Part shown: positions 26,783 to 36,800 of the stretch, one piece after another
How the letters are laid out: every line of letters starts with the position of its first letter
Numbering within the stretch: the stretch's first letter is position 1
Assembly: GCA_018340375.1 (NCBI GenBank)
Contig: JAFFJZ010000003.1
Span: 1,674,001 to 1,738,000 of the forward strand
Reading direction: 5' to 3'
Source: Gonatopus flavifemur
Lineage: Eukaryota > Arthropoda > Insecta > Hymenoptera > Dryinidae
Length of the DNA stretch: 64,000 bases
Made by a program: the position numbers and the translations under genes
Notes under the pieces: generated by a model
What the model saw: the letters and a program-made list of their open reading frames with translations, nothing else
Databases searched by the model: none
What the model was told of the DNA's origin: nothing

Positions 26783-26888
26783 CACACAGCACCACAGTTC
26801 CAGAAGAGTCTTCAAAGAATTTATAAAGAACACAAACAGTTTAATAAGAATTCTTTATGAATTCTTCTGGGATAGTGGTGCAGTGTGC
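26783..26888. repeat. Inverted-repeat element
   Basis: Left arm begins about ACACAGCACCACAGTTCCAG, right arm about TTCTGGGATAGTGGTGCAGT; inner segments (TTTATAAAGAA / TTCTTTATGAA) also pair. Total about 106 bp, no coding. Confidence 0.6.
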
Positions 26889-27684
26889 ACTATTCTCATT
26901 TGAAACAATTCATCGTGTGACTTTGACAACGTACCTCCGATAATTGGAAATTATAAATTCAATAATTCGAAATTTGATCACAATACTTGGATGATGTCTG
27001 TCTTTCTTCTCAAAATGCACTCAAAATTTCGATATGTATATTGAATATTGTTTCGCAAAACGCACGTTCCGTTCACTCAAGAAAATCCGTACCGTGGGTA
27101 TGTATCTCGTGTATTACTCTAATTTGATCTAATTGGATATATTTTATTAGGTTATAGCTGAGATGATGATGATATGTGGTTCGTGCCTATCCAAAAACTA
27201 AATATCCCTCTCTTGAAAAATCCAAACCGAGCGGGTATGAATTAAAGATCAATGCTTGTTGTGATATACGCATTTCCTTAGAAATTATTGATCCGTAGGT
27301 CATGGATTTAATTATAGCATCTATTAGACACAAGAATAAAAGAAAGAGAGAAAGAAAGCAGATAACTTAGTGTTGGACGAGAACAATACCACGACTACTT
27401 AAAATTGATTAATATGGTAATCAAAAACAAGAACGGTTAATGACAACGATGAAAGTATATTGTATGAAAAGACATTTGAGTCGATATCGTGGGGGATTCT
27501 ATCGATCAATATTCATTACAATCATTACTCGATGTGCAACAATTTTTCTTTATTTGATTTCTAAACCATATTGTATTTTTTATGTCGCTATATTTCATCA
27601 AACTTTGAGTTTTAAATCAACAACCCAACAAACATATAATTTCTTGAGATATATAATGTTTAAAATATCTTAAGGAATGAAATA

Positions 27685-27702
27685 TTTATTGGGATATTTA
27701 TT
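27685..27702 (-). promoter_or_regulatory. Tandem candidate polyadenylation signals
   Basis: AATAAA occurs twice on the minus strand (27685-27690 and 27697-27702), about 130-150 bp after the stop codon at 27833-27835. This supports a real 3' end for the small gene upstream. Confidence 0.5.
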
Positions 27703-27832
27703 CAAACTGAGAAACCTTTTCAAATCTTTCGTGTAAGATTTTTCCGAAACATTTGAATATTTTCGAATTATTGCTCTAAATAGCATTTCTTAATTACACG
27801 AAAAATTTGGATAGCGTCCCGGCATTAGGATC

Positions 27833-28092
27833 TCATTTTTCAAGAGTCTTCAAGTATTCATCGATAAATTCTGCGCTCTCTGGCATGGCGCTGATCTTGT
27901 AATTTGGTCCATCGCCTTTTCGAGAAACTCTGAAGAATATAACATTATGAATTCAATGTAATATATTTGAATAATTCCGTCACTCCTCGACTTCTCTCGA
28001 AAAATAAACATTAACCTTTGGAAGAATCCGAAATATTTTGAAGCGCCTTTATTCATCGTAATTGGCGATAAGTAAATTCGCGAATAATTACC
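27833..28092 (-). CDS. 3' exons of a small unrecognised gene
   Basis: Two minus-strand exons, 28016-28092 and 27833-27929, are joined by an 86-bp intron with a matching Arg codon (AG|A). The peptide reads GNYSRIYLSPITMNKGASKY at its start and ends IDEYLKTLEK before a TGA. The acceptor of the first exon (TTTGTTTCAG) and the second (TATTCTTCAG) are reasonable, and two AATAAA signals follow. If translation starts at the internal Met (28054-28056) the product is 45 aa, basic then acidic, soluble. If an upstream exon exists (phase 0 at 28092) the protein is longer. I do not recognise the family. The codon content and clean splice phase argue for a real gene, but the evidence is limited. Confidence 0.45.
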
Positions 28093-29841
28093 CTGAAACA
28101 AAGAAATTTTGAAAAAATTCTTTTTTTTTTAAATACAATAATTTTGTATTGAAATCCCTTCACCATCTAAATAACACCTCACATGGAAATTCATTCAGCA
28201 AGATTATTCATAAATTAGATGAAAATTTCATAAGATTCTCCATTGATTGACAAGTCTTCTGAAATTCCTGAAAAACTCCTTTTCGATATCTTGAAAGACT
28301 TTATAAAAGAGGTCTTTTAAGTAATTTATAGACCTCTTTTTAATATTTAAACATCCTTACATTTTTGTTGGATTTCGAAATTTTTGTTTATTCAAAGATT
28401 CCTACTGGAAGTATTTTCTAGTCATTCGATTTCAATGAAACTTGTACCATGCTCAATGATATCAAATAAATTTCAACTGAATTGTCAGAGAAGTTAGATA
28501 TTCGTGAGAGAATATTTTTTTTCGAATTTTTAATTTATTTCAACCAACCGAAGAAGTCGAGTGGTTCTATCCATTGGTCCAGTATTTGAATGGAAAAATG
28601 TCTCCTCTTTCGCCCCTCCCTCCGTTTATGGGCATCCTGGCACATTATCGTTTTTACAAGACAGAAATTATAAAATATAATTTCTCAGAGAAGTTGAATA
28701 TTAGAAACAAATAAATCACAACGAACACATCGACTCTGTGTTTTTATAAATTATTATTTCATCATATTGTATTTTGGAACAATCATTTTTCGACAAAAAA
28801 TAAATACATTATAACAAAGCATTCGTTTTTCCTTAGGCAATTTGATCTTTACATAAAATAACAACATAGAATTCGACCATCGTTAGTACAATTCGAAAAT
28901 TTTGCACAAGAATGGTTCAATTTGCGAATATTTGAAAAATCTGTTTTTTTTTTACGGAAATTAATTAAATGAAAAATTGTATATTCATAGCATAGAATTC
29001 GACCAAATGAGTTTATCTTTGAAAGAAGGTTCACATGAAATTGAAATTTTGTGTACAAATATTTGTTTCCTTTCGCTGTAATTTTTGTCCTTCAAAGAAC
29101 GATGGTATATTCACATTCATGATGTAAGTTTCACTTTTCTTTTCTTTCCTTTCTTTTCGCATACGCTAATCATATATATTTGTATATATACACATACGTA
29201 TAACATACTGTGGTTATAAAATGAATCCTTAAAATAAATAATGATAGAAAAAAAAGACAAAGAAATCAAATGTCACAATAATCATGGTAGTCCGATTAGA
29301 ATATAACTTTCAACGAATGTCAAATAATTATTGAAATAATTAATACAAACGAAATTTATGAAGATTATTCCTTTGAACCTGAATGGAAAGGAAGATATAA
29401 TACACGCAGACACACACACATACACATCCGCGTGCACGCGATTACAATACCAGGGGTTATAAGCGAATCAATTGTTTTTTCACGCTCAATACTCCGTTGT
29501 ATCAGGACCTGAAATAATGAGAAAGAATACCTTGATTAATGCGTGAATTTTCAAATGCGATTAATATGTTTTTTCTCTTATTCATTATCGACGGCGGGAG
29601 AAAGGAAGTGCATTTATTTCAAATCGTTATCTTCGTACAGGGAGTGATCGAATCATCATGTGATGGAATTTACAGAATTCTACGCACAGCACTTCTGTTC
29701 TCCCGTTACTTTGAAGCATTTTTCATTTGGAAAATTTATTTGATTTATCATCATACGAGGGACAGACGCGATTCTCTATCGCGAATGAATAGATTTTATG
29801 GTATTCCTCGTATGGCAACAGATTATACAGTCATGGATCAG

Positions 29842-30055
29842 CCCTGGTGGATAAAATTCTTGAATTTGGGTAGATTTTATTGAATTCTGTTGGATGTTGC
29901 TGAGTTTCATTGAATCTCACTCACAAGAATAGGTGAATTTCAACAAATTTCGATGAAATCATGTCAAATTTATTAAACTTTGGCTCAAAATTTTATTTTA
30001 TTTTTGTGAAAAGTCGTGGATTATTGTCAATTCAAGAAAAATTTCTCCACCAGGG
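29842..30055. mobile_element. CCCTGGTGGA foldback element
   Basis: The left end CCCTGGTGGATAAAATTCTT and the complement of the right end CCCTGGTGGAGAAATTTTTC form terminal inverted repeats; both continue into CTTGAATT. Length is 214 bp. An open frame of 114 codons (29539-29883) that overlaps the left end is not regarded as coding. Confidence 0.65.
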
Positions 30056-30899
30056 AGGAACCGTCTCCGTTGTTACAAATGCGGACATACAATTTATGTC
30101 CGCTTTTACAGCGGAGATGTTACCGAAGAACCTACCCTGTGAAAAATATTCGGATTTACTATCCTCGAGTATAAGAAGCATACAAATTTTTTCGGATTTG
30201 CCATGCAGGTGTATGTATGTTAATTAATTTATATAACACGAATAAAAATATTTTTCACATGGTATCTTACGATAACAAATAAAAATCGGATACCATTTGA
30301 CGTTGAAAATACACACGAAGAAAAATGCACATCGAAAATATAGTAATGTTTATCAGGAAATTTGAGAATATTTCCACGTAAACTGTTAAACATTTCTTGA
30401 AATCTCATTCATTTTTCAAGTACAATTGTGAATGGAATTTCCAATGCCTAGGGATTGAATTAAGAAGTCATGCAAATGTAATTGAGTTCTCAATTTTTGT
30501 TATGTTATATCACTCGGTTTAGGAACTGAATTTTCAATCGTATGTTATTGAAATTTCAAGAAATTGTTCAATGAATAAAACCGAGTAATCCATCGAAAAT
30601 ATAATATAGATATCCCACTTTGCCGTCATGTTTTCAATGAATTATTCAATTTTATCCATTGATTGGCGCGTAAACTAATCCCTATATCTCATTAATGGCA
30701 GCAAGTACAAAGACGATTGTCTTATGCCTCATTGAAGGGTCCCTAGGATGGATTTTACTTCCATCACGTGTGATGCACAAAAATTTCTAACAGAGTAGAG
30801 TTGCCACAACTAAAAAATCGCCATCGTAGCTAACAAAATTGATGCGATAACAGAGAGATTTCTGTAACGGCAGAAAATTTGCCACTCCAGCAAAAGGTA

Positions 30900-31017
30900 C
30901 CCAGCGGCAGCACAACGTGCGACTGGAACGTTTATGGAAGGTTTATAAAACGTAGGAGAGGTTCACTGAACGTTCAGGGAAACGTCCCAGAGACACATTT
31001 TGCTGTTTGGGGATTGG
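30900..31017. mobile_element. Short dispersed repeat, copy 1
   Basis: A core of about 45 bp (GACTGGAACGTTTATGGAAG, then GTTTATAAAACGTAGGAGAG) recurs in the opposite orientation at 39820-39894. The block starts near CCCAGCGGCAGCAC and ends near TGCTGTTTGGGG, suggesting C-rich/G-rich inverted ends. Confidence 0.55.
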
Positions 31018-31522
31018 CGGGGGATATTCGATAATGAGCAATATTGTTTTGACCAGCAAGAGATAGTGCATTTGTTCAAGTGGGAAGACTAAAACCCAGA
31101 TTTCGTATCGTTAACCTGAAATAAGTCAATATCCTCATCAATTTTGTCGAACTTCTTTTGTCCGAATTGACCAAAATTGCACACGGAGAGGAACAAGAAG
31201 GTTTTCTAAAATGGATTTTTACCATAAAAATACGGGAGATTACACTAGACCTGTTCGGTATTGAAAATAGTTGATCGATTCTCGGTGTACCGATGAGTGT
31301 TCTTCATTCGGTATTTTCGATTTATCGAACCACCGAGCAATGGGAATACCGAAAAGAACCGAAATGTTGAAAGTAATCGAGTGAATTAGAATCGTTGATC
31401 GAAAACAGAGGAAAGCAATCGTAATGTACCATTGTATTGTTTTTTTTATGATGTGAACGAATCGAAATTCCGAAATTGAGGGAACAAAATTGCGGGAATC
31501 TCAGAACTAGCACATCCTGTGT

Positions 31523-31640
31523 AGTGATGAGTGGTTTTGGGAGAATCAATGGTTTGTTTTTTTAGTAGAATTCCGATCAAAATTATACGAAAATCGATAG
31601 GAACTTGATCAATGATTCGATTCTGTCAAGATCGCTCATT
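31523..31640. mobile_element. AGTGATGGGCNATCTTG-type MITE, copy 1
   Basis: Left end AGTGATGAGTGGTTTTGGGA; right end reads on the other strand AATGAGCGATCTTGACAGAA. The inner sequence has a GAATCRATG / GATTCGATTC pairing shared with the copies at 46564-46704 and 47019-47150, and a partial copy occurs at about 17893-17965. Confidence 0.6.
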
Positions 31641-32387
31641 CTGTGGCGAAAACCGAGCAGCGCCAGTCCTGCCCGACTTTATTCGGTTTTTATTACAGGA
31701 TCTGCACTGATTCGCAGTGGTAGACTTGTCACTGCGATCAGTGGAATTTTATTGTTTGAAATTTGCAGAGTATACCGAAATACCGAACAGCCCTAGTGGA
31801 TATTTTACTCAATCAGAGGCGGATTCACGGCCCCACCTTCTGCTAGGGAGCCTCCTATTTGGGATTGGATAAGGAATAAGTTCACTCAATTTTTAAATTC
31901 AATTGTTTTGTGAATAAAGAAAGGGGCTCGCCCAGGACCCCCGCAGATTTAATCCGCGCCTGATCTCTTTTTGTGATACGTTAAAATATTTTTTAAGGTT
32001 TTCTCCAGAAAATTACCAAGCATGTATTTCAATCATTCGGTACAACTAATTTCAAATCACCAAGCGATTCCAACTTCGAAGGACTGAATTGGATTATCGT
32101 TCGATGACCAATTCAAAGTTTTTCCAAGAAATATCTTTACGCAACATCTTTCTATATCCTATTAAAATATTTCTTCCGCATAAAAGAGAAAATAGCAATA
32201 AAGAGAAAAATATGTAAGAAGTCATGTACCAGCAGAAAAAGTCACGTTGCCCATAATCTTCAGAAGATTTAGAAGCTTGAATAGTCTTTCAATCTCTCGT
32301 GAAGTGAAATGCGGTACGAAACGTTAAAATTGTCACGTACGAGAAAGGTTTGGGCTGCTTTTGTTCGTCCAGTAAAGGATTTCGTCT

Positions 32388-33880
32388 TTAGAAATCAACG
32401 AACTCCACTTTTTTCGAATTTTGAGGCCAGAGGGTTTTCAAAGATTGTGGTAGATTCTTGAAACTCTTAGTTCTTGGACATAATATGTTGGTTTTGTAAT
32501 TACCACACATTATTCTATGGTTCAAAATTTCAATAGGCAACATCGAGATTGGCAAAGGTTTTGGTCGCGATACGATGAGCGAAGTCTTTTCTTTTTTTAC
32601 TTTTCTCTCTTCTTTCCCTTCTTCATGCTCAACATAATATCCATCAACTGTCGAATGAATCGTTTTGTTTCGAGTTAAGGTGGAGTCATCGTCATTCGTT
32701 TCTTCGTGGGAGACACGTCGGGCCATGACGCATCGAGATGACGCATTATCGTTTGACGGATTTTCACTTAGCAATCTGAAAAGTCTCGAATGGGTTTTCG
32801 TCCTTTGATATTTATTGGTCGTTTTCTTCGACGAGGTACATTCGGAATCCGTATCAACTTCGGAAGTTATTCTGCTGGTATCGGATGTTATTCCACTGTC
32901 CTCGTCATCGGTTTCTTCTCGTACGTTCGATCGTTCGAGTGATTCATCTTCAGTTTTGTTCACTTTCATTTGCCTCGAGTAATCCTGTTTGGCTCCATGG
33001 TTTTCCATTTCCCAAGTTGAATAGGGCTCACTCTCTTTTAAAGAAACCAAAGATCCTAGTTCTAAGTTAGAAATTTGGTCCTTGATCGTTGTCACAGTTT
33101 CTTTGGGCAATTCCGCATATCCTTCGTTTATGTTTCCATCTTCTCTTTGAGCTAGTTTTTGAATCGGAATATCCCAACGACTCTTGGCGTTCCGATCATT
33201 GGGATTCGATTCAATTTTCAGACAATCCTCTTCCGCTTTAATAGCCGTATTTCCAACAATGACGGTCGTAACATCTTCGTTATCTCCTGATACCGAGAAC
33301 AGAACTTTTAAGGGTAAACTTACTCGAACAGCTATCAAATCCATTTCCTGGGACGAATTTCCAATTTTTGCTGTCTTTTCTTCTTCTTCTTCTTCTTCTA
33401 AAGGTTTCATATGGCACGTTTTGATATCAATCGTGTGGTTGTTTATCGGTTTTTGTTCATCCAAATGAAAATCCATTTTATTAGATTCGTCGTAAGTACT
33501 GCTAGATGAATAATCTAAAGAAGACGTTGAATCATAATTTTCGATATTTTTACAGTGGTCAAAGAAGGATTTCGCGGTAGATGCACTCCCGGTAGTCGTC
33601 GTTGTCGTTTCGGTGTCAGAGTCCGATTCGGAATCACTCGTATCGATGTAAGTATACTTTGGTAAACTTATATCAGCGGACAAATTATGCTCAGAGAAAT
33701 GTTTATCATGAGAAGAATAATCCTTGGAATTTTCAACGTCAATTGATTTTTCGCTCGTCAAATTCTGGTCTTCGGCTTCTTCGTTAATAGCATTCGATGC
33801 AATAACGAATTTATTCTCCTGGTTGTCGCATTTATCTGACGTGGTCCCTGTTACTTGCTTCTGGTTGTTGCCGATTGACA
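32388..33880 (-). other. Disordered 496-aa last exon of the Zasp-like gene
   Basis: A single open exon after acceptor TTAACAG, joined in phase to 40666 (A|TG). The protein is rich in Ser, Thr, Asp and Glu, with poly-Glu (33375-33395, a TTC repeat), poly-Thr (near 33600), SDSESDSD and DEDSGITSDTSR stretches. A more structured tail follows: KTHSRLFRLLSE and KPLPISMLPIEILNHRI. No transmembrane segment or known domain was seen. It could alternatively be the 3' exon of a separate gene. Confidence 0.6.
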
Positions 33881-36800
33881 CTGTTAATTGCAAAAGGTTA
33901 GGTTTCGTTAATTATTATGCGTTATGTGCAGAGCTTTATAAAGTAGTTATGTGAGAAGCATTTAAAAATGATAATGTGAGAAAGTGTTGTTCATTCGCTT
34001 TAGGGGTACTTACTCTTGTCCCACACAGGATAGCCACCCGGACAGAACACTACGTCCACCTCTCCGTGGAATTAAAGGAGAAGAAAGGAAGCGGTGGATA
34101 CAATGTGGCACCATGGAAATATGTCCGGGCCGTTTTTCCATGCCTCGACGCTGCTTTTCCGTTGTACCACGCTGTATCCAACGATCCTTCTTTTCCTCCT
34201 CAATTCCACGGAGAGGCGACGTAGGTGTCCTATGTGGGCTGGGAAAACCCGATAATTGTCGCTTGTTGAAATTTCATCGTTTATATTGTATTCTGATCAG
34301 ACTTGGCCGATATTGTTACGATAAACTGACGTGCTTAGGTAAAGGGCCAATATATTTTTTGGCTCAAGAATTTGAAAAGGCAGTCAATTAACTGCTTTTT
34401 ACTCAAGCACGGCAGTATAACCTAACAGGGTTTTTCCGAGTGGTCCTATAATGGCTCATGACTGGGCCATAGCCGAAAATAATTGTACGATAATGGCACC
34501 TATTGACGGGCCGATGTCACCCATCAATGGTTGACTGTTGGATGATAATTTGAGCCCAGCAATGGCGAAAAATAATCGGCTAGTAATAAAATTGATAACT
34601 GGCCCAGTGATGAGCCATATTTCGGCCAGTAATAGGGAATCAATCACGAGCCTCATATTCTTTACATAATTGGAACTTCACATAGATGTTTGGAAAAAAT
34701 TAACCCAAACATGCGTTAGAAATTTTCCGTATTTTATCGGAAATTTACTGGCAAATGACAGCAAAAATGCCATAAAGTTTGGAACTTTTAGCTAAATTCA
34801 TGGTAAATTTCATATACATTTCTCGGAAATTGATTTCCTATCGCATTATTGGCATTTTCCACTTGTTGCGCATAGGAAAATTCCGATTATTCTTCACAGT
34901 GTACCGATTTGTTTCATTATTGGAAAAGTTCGATAAAAATACAATATAATTGATGATAAAATTCCGACAAGGCACAACCCGAGTAGCATCCGAACGTTTT
35001 ATATGTTCAATAAACGTTTTTGGTATATCCACCCTGTAAAAAGGGTAACATTAACAGTTGAAATCCGTCCCATTGCGGCATAACTTTAGAGATTATCCAT
35101 TGTCTTTATACATTGATAGTTAATTGATAATCCATTACACATGAATATGATGTCATTCATAATCTATTATAACGATGTGTAATATGTCATAAGTTAACCA
35201 TCAACATATTGTGTGTGAATAGAATAGATTAACCTTAAAGTCATGGCCCTGGTTGAAAAATCTCATTAAACCGATTGATTCTCATTGATTCTGATGCAGA
35301 AAACTCATTCAAACCTAGTGAAAATCAATTTTTAGTGGGTTTGAATCAGTTTTTTGCATCGGAATCAATGAGAATCAATGAGAATCAATCGGTTTCCATG
35401 AGATTCTTTAACCAGAGTGAAGACCAGTGAAGACATTCTAGGAACGTGCATAGTATATATACATACAACATTCTGGTGCTACTAGGGAAGTATCGGGTGT
35501 GCTTATAAGGTTAGAAAACTTTCTGATAAAATAAAAGAATATTCGAGAATTCATTTGTTTTCATATTTTCATTTAGTTGGAAAAATTCTTTTTACCGAGT
35601 TATGGCAACATCCATTTATTCTGTTTCTACGTACAAAAAGTTAGTTTCATTCAATTGATTGTCCTTAATTGTAAAAACGACTATGAAATCTACCCTAAGA
35701 AAAAAGAAGTTGTAAAATTTATATCTCGCAAAGCCAATATTTGGACGATTTTGAATATAGTTCGAATTACCACAATCTGAATTGCTTTTACAACAGCGAA
35801 TGTGAGATATACTAAATCTGATGAAAATCTCACATTCCGCCCGGCTGTAAAATCAACTTAAATTGTGGTTGATTTCGCAAAATGTAAATTTTACCACTCT
35901 TTTTCTCGGTCTATAGAGTCAAATTTTTGGTTAATCGTGAATCTATTCGATATGATTAAGAAAGTTAATCGGAGTGATTGAAGAATTTATAAAATCAATT
36001 TCACGAATATATTAAGAGAATCGATGATTATATATTAATGAGATGATGAAATTGAATGCACGGAACGTTTCAAGTCAAGGTTAAATGGGATGAAAATTAC
36101 AAGGTATCATTTACATACGCAATGTATATTACATACAAAGTGTTGACTGTGGGAGAATATTTTTATTGAACAATTATAAGAATTTTTATACCGATTTTGT
36201 TTTGTTCTTGTTACCGGGAAAATTCATCCGGCTGCTTGATTTTCATTCTTTCTTCGAAAATCGATCTCTTCATTAAGAATTCATGAACAAACAAGTGTCT
36301 TTCATCGGATATATCTGTTTTTAGTGATTATCTAATTATAATATTCGATACTCCGCAAACAATGCATTCGCTTTGTTTATCGTGTTTATCCTGGTCATAT
36401 CTTCTATGCCCAAATTAAGAATTGTCGCATATTTATTGCATCGCATCAAAATACAGCAAAACTTAGGGCCTGATTGGGCCTGATGAAGAAATTTCAATTA
36501 TTTCCCATCAGAGAAATGACGCTTTGATTATTAATATTACAATAGTTCGGACATTTATTGCGAAATAAATAACGATGGAATGGCACCCTCATTGGAATTG
36601 AATTTTTAACAATTTAATATCATATATATGGAAGTATACATGAGTGTAGCTGAGTTTATCAAATGTTTCAAAACCATTACAGGGAGAAATATTATATTAC
36701 GCATCAAGGGAGGAAAGGATGCCATTACCAACGAGTGTGAGTTTGTCGCACGAGCGAAGCGAAGGCGGCAACACACGAGTTATAATAGAACTCAAAGTAT

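Larger units (their letters stand above)
24050..27832. other. Upstream region of the ACSS3-like gene, first exon not located
   Basis: A 5' exon ending in two bases of a codon must lie upstream of 24049 to supply the start codon and mitochondrial leader, but I could not identify it. The stretch also holds the hairpin at 24972-25025, a CCCTGG-family repeat at about 25890-25989 and an inverted repeat at 26783-26888. No other gene was seen. Confidence 0.5.
28093..32387. other. Intergenic stretch, repeats but no firm gene
   Basis: AT-rich, with a poly-T/A-rich left half. It holds a weak candidate exon near 28560-28640, the CCCTGG-family foldback element at 29842-30055, a GCTACAGCAAAA-type repeat at about 30790-30900, an element at 30900-31017 sharing a core with one at 39820-39894, and an AGTGATGGGC-type element at 31523-31640. 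Confidence 0.6.

Noticed and set aside
29480..29525. Acceptor-like TTATTTCAG followed on the minus strand by PDTTEY and a stop
   Set aside because: Only six residues before the stop, and no upstream exon could be matched.
29539..29883. 114-codon open frame on the plus strand
   Set aside because: It overlaps a foldback element at its 3' end, has no splice or family support, and its composition fits AT-rich chance frames.
32885..33468. Plus-strand frames within 32.9-33.5 kb
   Set aside because: Shadows of the 496-aa minus-strand exon.
33984..34391. 135-codon plus-strand frame
   Set aside because: It spans the GC-rich foldback element at 34020-34238, whose arms pair; coding is unlikely.
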